Source: Opisthorchis felineus (taxonomy: Eukaryota > Platyhelminthes > Trematoda > Opisthorchiida > Opisthorchiidae). Taken from it: a DNA stretch of 64,000 nt. Under the pieces are notes generated by a model that saw nothing but the letters and a program-made list of their open reading frames with translations, did no database searches and was not told the DNA's origin. The stretch lies in contig SJOL01006800.1 in NCBI GenBank assembly GCA_004794785.1, positions 126,332 to 190,331 of the forward strand. The letters run 5' to 3'. A program made the translations under genes and the position numbers. This document shows positions 37,061-47,389 of this stretch, in pieces (position 1 is the first letter of the stretch; the number at the start of each line of letters is the position of its first letter).

Positions 37061-37218
37061 GTCACCAGCACGAACAGCGGAACGTGAAATACGCCATAGA
37101 TAGTAAAAACATGTGTTCAAATAATATTCTAACACACACTGTAGGGCCATTTCACTGTGCACAAAAAGAGGCTTATTCTGGTGGTTACTTCTCCACAACC
37201 AGGAATATACTAGACTAG
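36994..37218 (+). other. Short frame with signal-peptide-like start
   Basis: Starts MFLLQLTCHVLSVFLHSAAL, a hydrophobic run followed by Cys and charged residues, 74 codons in all, with an acceptor-like TTTCTACTGCAG overlapping the start. Opposite to the HTH-like frame, so at most one of the two is real. A secreted small protein or micro-exon gene is possible but unsupported. Confidence 0.15.
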
Positions 37219-37264
37219 TTAACGACCTTTTGAGAGCGATTAGACGACAAACTATGGGCAAAGT

Positions 37265-40200
37265 GAGCTCATGTTATCCGTCACCATTATACTGAGGGCC
37301 TTTGACGGATTTGTAAATGTGCTCTAGACCAACTCGGCAACTGGCGACAGGCAAAAGTGCTGCCCATCTCTATTCGGTGGGATCTCCAGGACACGTACCG
37401 TGTTTGGGCGACCAAATCCATTCCTGCGAAGCCCTAAGCTAGGGCTACATCAATATTCCAGTGGAAGATGATGATGTTTTATAGAGCGGCTCAATTCTGT
37501 CCCATTTTAATAGGTTGCGGATGTGTTAAACGTTGATGCCAAGCACGTCAATTCTTGCTTCCGACAACCTGCCTTCTAGAATGAAATCTCAAGAAACCAA
37601 GTTCAAGTGCACAGCGCGGACTTCAGTTCAACCGCAGTATATAGCTTCGTAATGAATGAATGACTCGCACACCTGTACGCCTTAGTTCGCTTGTTTCAAG
37701 AAATGATGGAAGAAATGTTGTGTGACGTCCCCCATCATGGGTAAATTTGTCCCCTAAATGCTCACGGTCAGTGTGTTCTTCTAGTGTGACGTTCTGAAGC
37801 GTCAGGTTAGTGTGAAGAAGGGCGTAACGCAGCACGCACTTACCAAGTACCTGCTGACTGCTCATAGATAAACGTCCCGGATCATCAGCAGTCTATTCCA
37901 TCTGGTGGCTTGTATGACAACGTGGCGCATTAGGTTGACGTTGAACAGAGGCTGAGTTTTCGGGTTTCTTAACAATCTTTAGATATCGGGGTGCGCAGAA
38001 TTCAGGTAGCGGCTACAGTTTATTGATACCTAGGTAGGACACACTTAAAAATAGCGGATGGCTTTAGAATGTTTCCAGTCACTACATGGGTCGATAAATC
38101 AGATTCGGCTGTTTGCGTGTGTGCAACTGAGCCATGTCAGCAGCAGTACACCCACTAACAACAGCTGCATAATAGCCAAAATTTCTTCTTCAGTGCTGTC
38201 TCGAGACTGAAGTTGTCGTATGATCAATTATTGTGCTCTGATGGGGTATTGGCAAATCGGGAAAAGTGTCCAGAGCGCACACAGGTGTAGTCTATTGGCC
38301 AAAGTGTGCAAGGGTTTGTTGCATAAAGGCTACGATAGAGAAAGGAGAGTAAGTTTTAGGCAGCCGACGTAGTGTGTCAGACGTGCGCGGTGACGTGCAG
38401 TTCTTCGATTTTTGGACGTGAATCAAAGGTAGGACAACCAGAAGCCTACGTGCGATATTCAAGGATGTCAGATGGCGCCAGCGATCACTGATCTGCGCAG
38501 AGTACGGGGTAACCCATCTGGCCTCACTAGGTGATGTCTGGTTTTTCTCGACAGTATGTCTAATTGTGGATTTCGTGAGAGCATGCAGGCTTACATCTTT
38601 GGGCTCCTCAAACCTCAGCGCATGTGTTTCCCAACCAAAGCCCTTGGCCTAAATGTTTTACCCAGGGCAGTGAAGGTTGGTGAAATACTCGTGGGGTACT
38701 TTGAGACTATAAGGAACTTGTTGCTGCCTCTGTTTGAACACCAGCTTGGAGGGCTGCAGGATGGTGTTCGTCTGATCCCAGTTAATTGCCTTAGCTAGCA
38801 GGAATAATTCTGTGGATGCTTCTGGCGCTATCCGGAATGGCCTGTTGGATTTGCAATGTAAGTAATCCGCTGCAACTCGATGAGGTTCGATCCCGTTCTA
38901 TGGGCTACCACCTCGAAACTTCGCCGAATTTGATGTGCCCCACGCTACATGGATGTCACTCTTAGTTCTGGTATGGCTTGGCGTTGATTTTGTCACCCGG
39001 ATACGGTAACTCTCAGGCAGTCAAGCAGTTGAGTATATTCAACGGGATAGCAGGCGAATAGACGGTGCGTAATTGTCCGCGGCTTGTGGCATGTACCGGC
39101 CTTTGGGATTTAAGTAGTCAGCTCTACACTGACGTCAATTTCATGGATGCAGGAGGGTAAATGTATCGCTCACTGGAGCACGCCGATCGGTATTAGCCGA
39201 ATGGAATTAACTTTCGAAAACGACGGTGTTTTCAACGCTACCACTTTTTAGCTAAGAATATCTACGTCTAATGGGTTTCCTCGCAAGTTTTCTGCATGGA
39301 TGCTTTGTTTAAGTTAGGGAGTATTCGAGGCCATCAGTTACATCGGATTGCAAAAACGTGAATAGTTGTAAAAAGATATCGCGATCTGCTTTAAAACGTA
39401 AATTGCCTGCAATGGGCGAAAGTTTCAGGTGGTTCTGCAAGTGCAATAATTTATGGAACCTACCAAAGCCCCCATTGTACTGGTGGATGCAAAATATAAC
39501 GGAATGTTACCCCTATAACTAAATGTGGACTTCTGTCTACCGCTCGACTAGGCGGATGCTAGATCATGTGTTTTGGGACCTCTGGAATAGCTTTTCTGGT
39601 TAACCGCCGCCATAGACACATTCGAAAACTCGTACTAGGTACCAGGAACATGAGGCCGGAGATTATAGCGACCCCTGCACGTAGGTTGAGTTCTCTGGTG
39701 CACCGCTTGATGTCATCGTGGAAGCATTCAGGTGTTGTTTACTGGTAGCATGGCTCACCCTTGCTAAATGCGAAGCACACCAAGTTCTCCATATCCGGCT
39801 CCGAGCAGCCGCCAGATAGTTTGCCTATAGAGATGTGCATGGTGAGCCGCCTATCCTAACACCTACCACTGAGCCCAAACCTAAGTGAAGGAGGCTGTCA
39901 TTGCTTGCAAAATACCGCACTGAGGACTTAGCTGACACATACGACTAAAATGCTGCTGCAGGTCCACGATGCTACATGGAACCTACGTCGATCATAGCGG
40001 ATAGCCAAGTGAGCTCAGCTGACGCACGCGGCTAACAAGTGGCTAGGGGTCCACGATGCCTAGTCAGCTGGCTGACACGCGCCCATCCATCTCGACTGGG
40101 AAATTCAAAAGTCCAACTTTGAAGAGATGTCCTGACGGAAAGCACACGCCGCAGTGTTCATTGCGCTATCGCTGTCCTAAAATGAGAGAAGTATGTGAGT

Positions 40201-42975
40201 TGGGCGATCAAAATATCGCTATGAGGAAGGCGGACAAACCGTGAACAAAACTTACCCTATGAAGGGAGCACTTTAGCGTTGACAATCTCGTAGACGTCGA
40301 CCTGATATGATACGCGATCCGCTACACACCAGAGGTCACTGCTACTGGTTGGCGGGTTACAAAGCACACGAAAGCCCAGATCCGCGTCCCTAGACCGTCA
40401 TCTGGGTTAGGGTACTGCATCCTCATCCACCGACGAAGGGTCGTCGGTCACGGACGTCGAGCCTTGGCGCAGCAGGATTTACCCCTGAACAGTCAACCGC
40501 TTAATGATGGCTGTGAAACTCTTGGGTTCCAGCTTCTGAGTCCACCGGACGGTTCTTGGTCATACTGCCACGGTAGACCATCCCTGATTGTGGCTGCACA
40601 GCCCATTTGCATGTGATGTACAACAAGTGAGCCATATAATAAGGGACGAATCGTGGATCCGCGCTGCGCAGCAGTTGCATGTCTTAACGGGATTTTTGCG
40701 CCAGTATTATGATAAGCAATAAGTCTACTTTACAACAATTCCTAGGGGAGCCAAACGGTGGAATATGTGTCGGCTGTTCACAAAGTGCCCATGTTAAAAA
40801 TACATGGATGTCATATAATAGACACGTGCTTTCTGATAGCTTTACGAATACGGAAATAGCACATGACATCACAGCCAAACGTTACTCTCGCCACCTTGCA
40901 CTTATGCCGCCTATTCGTCCATGACTAAAGTCTTCACATGATACAGTTCGCCAATCATCTCCCTGAACAAGTTTACGCGTGGGAGCAAACTGTTCGCTTT
41001 CTACAAAAGCACACATAACCGGGCGTACGGTACCCATGCCATCTGTCCTCAGGAAGGTGTAGAGGTTGTATCCACAAGCCAAATATACGTTTCTTTAAAA
41101 AGACTCCCAAATCGGTTGACCGCGTGTGTTACATCAATATTTACTGCACCTCGAAAGTGTCTCAACGACGCCATCTGTTGCCATCTGGTGAGGCATATGT
41201 GAATATAGTGATCCGTCCCTACTCCAACACAAGTGCACGTCCTGACTCGAGAAGCTTTGCCAGAAACGAAAGCATGCCACCTACCACAATAAAACAGAAC
41301 CACCCACCACTTACTCCACAGAGAGGGCCGACACTTGCGGCGGTGTTTGTATACGTCCTGAGTGGTAGGGACCTTGCCGAATTCATCGGCCATTAACTGC
41401 TGCACTTTACACGGCGGCGTTCCATGCTTCAGCAGGGCCCTGCAGATGCCTAGCCCCTCTTCGGTTAGCGGTCAAATCACCGATCGCATAAAACCTTGGA
41501 AACCAGAGGATAACAAGTGACCACGAGATCATTCCCGTGTCTCCTCAGACAAAAACAAACTGGGCAGCCGATGCCTTGTGTACTGTTTGTTATTAGCATA
41601 TGCGCTAAACGTACAAGCCTCTTCGGATTCATTGACTTTCCGTTGGTTTTGCTGGCCGCCTGCTGCATTTGTATTACACCCACTGATAATGCCAAAAGTG
41701 TTTGTGCCTCGATTACATGCTGCATGGACAACAAATACCATTTAGTTACCCTTCCTGTATTAATTTAACACTTTCTCAAATGCCATGAAGGATCAGAACC
41801 ATACATCGACCAATTTCCCAACAAAATCATCTGAGGCCATACTTGAAAACATGGCGCCGCTACTTTAAAACTGAATAAATTAAGAAGGGATATTAACTAA
41901 AACAAATTCCAAAAAACTTATGGTGGTTTCGTGTTTGAGCTCACAGACATCAAACTGCAGCACTTTTTTGTAAAAGTTCTGTTCCATTCACGAAGTTTTT
42001 GGAGAAAAGAGCACCTGCCGGCTGGGGATCAGCCTAGAGCACCTCAGTATTATTAAACATGCCCTGATTCGCCACACCCACATATCTGCTAAGTACTGCA
42101 CGTAGACTTGCGCCGAAGCCATCTGCCTGTTCGGTGTTCTCCAGAATCCCACAAATCTACAAGCGAAGTGTTCAACGGCACTGATTACGCACGCTGCGGT
42201 TGAAAAGTAATACTTTCAACCTACTGTGAGTATGCTGGTTAGGCCGGCTGAAAATGTTTTATCAGATAGAATACCCGCCATTCCTGAAGTGCTCAGTGAT
42301 AGAATTTCGTTATGAAAGGTTTTGTACAATAATGAACTTAAAATAGAGCCCCATGGATAACTTTCATAATTTTATCTAGCGAATGCTCTTAAATCCGCGT
42401 AAATGGCCCCCTGTGTCGATTCGCGAACTGTTTAAACTACGGAGGACCAACAACTGTCAACTAAAAGGGCGCTACAGGAGATAAAAAATGACATCCCACA
42501 GCATCTATCCAATCGAATTCCATCTGAATGCGATGCATGATCGAAATATTTCTGTTTGTTTAGCTATGGCAAAATGTAATATTTTCTGTTGACGCGACCT
42601 GATGGGTGACAGGAATTAAAAATGGTTTATACCATTGTTAAGAGCTTAAGCAACGGTAGTCATAAAAAAGTAGTGTTCTTGTTCTGTCACCGTGACGATT
42701 CTACATTTGACTTTCCATGGTGGATACCAAGCGGTTACCACGAAAACCAGGATTATCGAATTCCAGCTACATGTCCTCGATGGCCATCGCAGTGAAACGA
42801 AAAACGTAACATGTTAAATAGAGCAATAACAAAAACAAGACTAATGACGCTGTATTAAACAGGTAACCGTAACCCCGGGTTAAAATGACTAAAAGAACCA
42901 AAAACTGCACAGCGGAAAGAAAGGATATTAAAAGCGGATATGCTTCCCAAGAATCATAAAGAATAACCCTTTTAG
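37265..42975. other. Gene-free stretch with weak internal repeats
   Basis: Two diverged copies of a roughly 50-base unit ending GGTCCACGATGC lie at 39,925-39,972 and 40,013-40,060 (period about 88). 38,330-38,520 has weak similarity to 19,150-19,350. Open frames up to 118 codons (41,405-41,049 minus) show no known motif. Confidence 0.4.
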
Positions 42976-43299
42976 AACGATAGTAGATGAATGGCTCAGA
43001 TGCGAAGAAGGCACGTCAAGGTTTTCCCGGCTCGACACATTACGCCCCATCTGGAGGCATGACTAAGTGGGCCACTTTGCCGTAAGTTATTGGTGGAGAG
43101 TGTTAATGACTAATTGCCGCCCTTTCTGGAGTGCCTGTGTGGGCTCTGATCGTGCATTATTCCGCTGCTGCTTTTCGTTCCGCCTTCCAAGTCCACGGAA
43201 AAAGCGCACAAATCCTACCCATTGAGAAACTAGTGGACCCAGAAGCCAGGCACAGATATTTAGCCTATTGGCTTCAATCTGAATATGATAGACTGTCCC

Positions 43300-43660
43300 A
43301 GATGACTGAAGTGAGTCAACGATAGTGCTCATATTCAAAAAGAGCACTCTCAGCGACCACAGAGGTATCAGCTTCACTCCACTTGTAGCAAGGACCCCGG
43401 TGTCACTGATTCTTTATCTCCTCACGAAACAAGCGAAACCTTGACCCCTGAAAATCAAGCGGAATCGCGTAGATGCGGCGTCGACCACGTAGTTGCGATT
43501 CTGCTGGTGGTAAAGCAAGGCTTGTACTGACAACGCACAATCTTAGTGTTGCTTGACTTTAAGGAAACGTTTGATTCTGTCGATTTATCAATGCTTCTAC
43601 CTGCAGTTACTGAACAGAGTGAGCACCAACAGCGCCTGCTTCCGGGACGCTAAGTTCCGT
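43300..43660 (+). pseudogene. RTE-like RT N-terminal fragment outside the arms
   Basis: Same blocks as in the arms: LSDHRGISFTPLVARTPVSLI, TLTPENQAESRRCGVDHVV, then VLLDFKETFDSVDLSMLLPAV. LDFKETFDSVD is the first catalytic-Asp block (usually LDFKAAFDSVD) and is intact here. DNA at 43,330-43,530 is clearly similar to 46,630-46,830 in the right arm, in the same orientation. It extends further into RT than the arm copy does. Stops and frameshifts are present, and the upstream part (43,087-43,300) is less certain. Confidence 0.75.
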
Positions 43661-44018
43661 TTTCTAATCTCTAGTTTCTTCATCTCTATCGCGATCTGTT
43701 CCGCCAGTATCTTTTTCTCTAATCTAATTTTGACAGAACCTCTATTTGTGTGCTTGCTGGACCTTACATTACCAGCCATGCTTGATCTAGGGGGGTAGTG
43801 ACGAGACAAAAAAGGAGGCTGTGCGACAAATGTGTTACGAGCAACAAAGATATCAGGGCCACTGGGTTATCAAGTTCAGCGTCCGAAAAACTACGAAGCA
43901 ACTTGCCACTTCGTGTTCTGATCATATTGGTTCCGAAAGTTCCATAATTCCAATTCGGGTGAAAGTCCGCAGTCCACAGAATGCTGGAGAGTTGAGTACT
44001 ATAGGTTGTTTTTAGCAA
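43600..44018 (-). pseudogene. Unidentified coding-like relic with charged helix
   Basis: Minus-strand frames give TRSGKLLRSFSDAELDNPVAL (around 43,945-43,885) and, after a frame change, KIRLEKKILAEQIAIEMKKL continuing with EIRKRNLASRKQ (43,735-43,635), a heptad-like Lys/Glu/Leu helix. It resembles the N-terminal part of some retrotransposon Gag-like proteins, but I cannot name a family. It runs opposite to, and overlaps slightly with, the end of the RT fragment on the plus strand. Confidence 0.3.
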
Positions 44019-44639
44019 TCCTTTGGGCGACGTTGAGTTACGCGCAAAACCCGAGAATCAACTCGTTCTGGTGGAGTTTTATCAACAAATGCGTTCCTAT
44101 GAATGCAATGATAAAATAATAGAATCTTGGGACTACTCCGACTTCTCTGTACCGGCTTTGGAACCGCTAATTCCTGACGTGATCCCAAAGTCCACAACGA
44201 CTAGAGGCAAGGTGGTCAGAAGATAGCAAAACCCATGCGTTGATTTAAACGACACGTGCGATGAAAAGATCAAGGAGTGGTTTACGTTCAGGTGAAAACG
44301 GAAAAGGCGGTATAGACACAAAACGGAAACGGAATGTTATCATAGAGTGCACATTTTATGAATCTATGAGTAGAAATCACATCTCAAAAGAGATTAAACT
44401 TGTGTGGATGACGTCTTCATGCTACTTGACGATTCGTCCGCACAAAGTACTCGAAATGGGATGTCGACATGCGTTCTGTCTGATAACTGCAGAACTTCAC
44501 TTTGGGATTCCCTATCTTGTGCCCCCAAAACTTCAGTGTGCTGACCGGTTCGCATATCTTAGGGCTGCATAATCCGTGATTGTACTATAACATCTATAGG
44601 CGCGGGTAGGGTTCGAAAACTGCGTCGTTTTGGCGTCAA

Positions 44640-45070
44640 ACTAATTTCACTTGAGCTATATAAAACAACAATAAGAGCGGAAGCGAAACGAGTTTCGCTG
44701 AAGCTAAATGACCGTGCGTACAAGGCAGCCGGAAGGACAGTCCTTTGTGGCTAAGAGCTTGTCCCTCTTATCCGGCGACTTCGCACTTTTGATCACCAGT
44801 GTCTACGTAACCTAGCAAAAGTTGGTTGGCTGTAGCTGGTGTGCAACGAAGTGGCACTCAAGCGCGTACTTGGCAAAGAATCATAATAGTTAGGGCAACA
44901 TATTAAACTTATCAAGTTAAGGTGGTTGGAGCATATATTGAGTAGGCCCAACCACCGTCTACCCAAGAAGGCATTGTTTTCCGTTCCCAGCCCCTGTTAG
45001 CGGAAGGCTCGAGAGGGACAGGCTAAAACATGGCAGCGTGAAATGAAGGTACTACAATCAAACTGATATG
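44640..45070 (+). pseudogene. RTE-like RT tail in right arm
   Basis: LNDRAYKAAGRTVL (stop) then RRLRTFDHQCLRNLAKVGW, VALKRVLGKES, LIKLRWLEHILSRPNHRLPK, KALFSVPS and TWQREMK: the C-terminal blocks of RTE-type RTs in correct order, with several stops and at least one frame change. Mirror of 17,768-18,200. Confidence 0.75.
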
Positions 45071-45317
45071 AGGTATTCGCGCCCTCTTGGCTGGGTCCCG
45101 CGCGATGCTTGTATGTGATCGGGGGTCCTGTAGAACATGGCACACAACCGATCTTAGTGGTGTTCATGCTGCCATTCCATAGGCGGACGGCCCAGAGCGA
45201 GTTTCTTTATGGACCTGTGTCAAATGGGGTCCACATAAGACGTCAGGCGCACTGATTGCACCCCAGTTCAACATGATGCTCAGATATGTCTATCTTAATG
45301 CTGTCCCCCTTAACTTT

Positions 45318-45448
45318 ACCCGTTTGGCTGTAAAAATCTTTTGGTACCTAGTTGCCATGCCATCTGGCATGAGCCAGGAGCAGTCGAGACGCCAAGGTTA
45401 CTGTACTAACCGGTAGGTAAGTAAGTTCGCACCCTAACCACTGTACTC
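45318..45448 (-). repeat. tRNA-derived SINE in right arm
   Basis: Mirror of 17,390-17,520. Reads GGTACCTAGTTGCCATGCC, GGAGCAGTCGAGACGCCAAGG, AAGTTCGCACCCTAACCACTGT on the plus strand. It differs from the left arm at two sites (GGTAAG/GGTGAG and CTCTCTCG/CTCTCACG). Confidence 0.6.
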
Positions 45449-46222
45449 TCTCGTGCTCACTGTTTTCCCCAAGACTAGGACCAAGTTCCTACGCTTCCTT
45501 TTTCTGTCCAACCTCTGCTGAGGCTTTCTCTCATGGTTGTGTGACGGTCAAGCGTCAGTATGTATTACTGTCGTATCGCCGTCAGTAATGATGCGCGGCA
45601 ATGGAAAGTATGCTTGTGCATGTTCCGAACACGTACACAGCGACCACTGGACATCCGAACTGTCACTGTCAATCCTTGCTGCGAGAACACTATCACATCA
45701 GGCTCGGTGCTTAGCTGGCCTAGATGGTTTGCTAGACGTCTGCTTACAGAAAGCTTTTGTACACACAGAGGCGCGGTGGGATAAGAAGTTTCAGAAAATG
45801 GTGAGGTCGGTTCGTTCGGGGGTGCACGCAATTTGCTTCGGCTAATCCACAAAACCGGGTGTAACATACCTGTTCCTTAGAGAACATGTACCTCTGGAGT
45901 GGTAAACGGGCCCCCCTGCTGGCCTGCTGTTGGGCTTTTGAGCCAAAGGCTTTTGCTGGGGACCCCAGTCATTCCCCTGTCTGCGCCGTGACAACCCAGA
46001 CATCAGACACAGGTATCAGAACCAGCTCCCCCAACGCCTACCTGCTGGTCTGATGTTATCTGTCACAAGACAAGTATCCAAAGCGCTGCTCAATGCGGTG
46101 CAGGTCAACCAACCTCATCCAAGTAGTGGATCCCTGGCAGGACCGTGGCATTGCTGGGGGCCCGGTGATAGTTCCCCATCGGTTGCAACCACAACTCAAC
46201 GCGACGTGTCATCCGACACTAG

Positions 46223-46860
46223 GTGAAAATGATTGTCCGCGCAGACCGGGAAGCTTGGTGGGTCCGAAAAGCCGAAGAAATGGGAGGTGTGAAAACTGCT
46301 GCAAACGTCCGTTGGTTGTTCCGCCTGATTCGTTCGACTAGTCCACAGATGCCTCTTGTCAGCGAGACCATCGGAGACCGAAACGGTTCTCTGATACCCA
46401 GCAAAAGAGAACGTTTAGACCGTTAGGTACAGCACTTTGGACAACATTTCAGTGGACCACCTGGTACCTCCAATCCAGACTGTCGGCGTTTAACAGAAAC
46501 CTAGAGTGTCTACATCAAGCCCTCTTCAGCCTCCGAAGCTTCCGAGCCAGTGCCTATCCAGTATATTTGCTTCTATCTGGAAGGAATAGACTATCCTAGA
46601 TAACTGAGGTGAGTCCATAATAGTGCCCATGTTCAAAAAGGGTACTCTCAGTGACCACAGAGGTATCAGCTTGACTCCTCTTGTAGCAAGGCTTCCGACG
46701 TCACTGATTCTTCATCGCCTTATGTGGTACACAAAACCTTGACCCGGGAGAATCAAGTGGAACCGCGTGGAGGCTGCGTCGACCACGTCGTTACTGTCCT
46801 TCAGGTGGTAAAGCATGCGCCTTGCACCTTCCAAGTGCAGTCATGCTTCTGAACGTGCGG
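46223..46860 (+). pseudogene. RTE-like linker and RT N-terminal piece, right arm
   Basis: RADREAWWVRKAEEMGGVKT, RWLFRLIR, VSETIGDRNGSLI and RERLDR (46,223-46,426) form one uninterrupted 67-codon frame. Then 46,600-46,850 gives VPMFKKGTLSDHRGISLTPL and, in a shifted frame, TLTRENQVEPRGGCVDHVVT. The relic then jumps to the RT tail at 46,877, so the catalytic core is deleted. Same strand as the relics at 43.3 and 44.6 kb. Confidence 0.78.
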
Positions 46861-46876
46861 TCTTTGGATTTGCCCC

Positions 46877-47385
46877 TTGAAATTCAAGGAGAAGCGCGGG
46901 AGAATTACACGCCTTTGTATTAGCCCTGACGTAAGTGTGTCTGGTGAAGTCAGTGTACGAACCCTCAAGGCCCGAATCACATTTGCTAACTTGTGTCACA
47001 AGCGGCGTCAAAAAAGGCTTGCTATTGGGCCTCGAGGGTTGCGTGCACCAGGCTACAGTAAGGACTGTATTGTTGTATGGTTGCGAGGCATGGCCTCTGT
47101 GGACGGATGACGCAATACCTCTTCCAGTTTTCAATTACCAACGTCCCAGAAGCGTTGTTCGTGTTGGATTTCGTCAACGAATTCGCATCGAGGAAAATGG
47201 GTATTTGGTTGAGCAGCAGGGTAGTTCAGTCTCGGAAAACATGCAGCAGCACCAACTGTGGTTTGCTCGGTCATGTGCTACGCATGCCGAAACATCGTCC
47301 AACGGGACTAGTGTTGTTTTCCGTGCCTCCTCCAGTATGACGGAGACTGCGAGGTGGACAACGTATGCCTTGGTAGAGCGGTGCG
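46877..47385 (+). pseudogene. Second RTE-like RT tail in right arm
   Basis: Frame 46,935-47,396 contains ATVRTVLLYGCEAWPLWTDD, PRSVVRVGFRQRI and SVSEN; the neighbouring frame carries GLLGHVLRMPKHRPTG and LFSVPPPV. The open frame runs 153 codons here and 99 in the left arm because of the TCG/TAG difference. Confidence 0.75.
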
Positions 47386-47389
47386 GGTT

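Larger units (their letters stand above)
44334..47385. repeat. Right arm of 3.05 kb inverted repeat
   Basis: Reverse complement of 15,453-18,506 at about 99% by eye, with a 2-base deletion near 44,640 relative to the left arm and scattered substitutions (for example 47,236 region TCG versus TAG in the left arm, 45,075 GTATTCGCGCC versus GTGTTCGCGTC). Inner flank ACAAAACGGAAACGGA and outer flank GGTGCGGGTTAGATTG are unrelated to the left-arm flanks. No target-site duplication seen. Confidence 0.9.

Noticed and set aside
43553..43798. Plus-strand 81-codon hydrophobic frame as a membrane protein
   Set aside because: Its first part overlaps the RT relic in another frame and its hydrophobic part is the complement of a Lys/Glu-rich reading.
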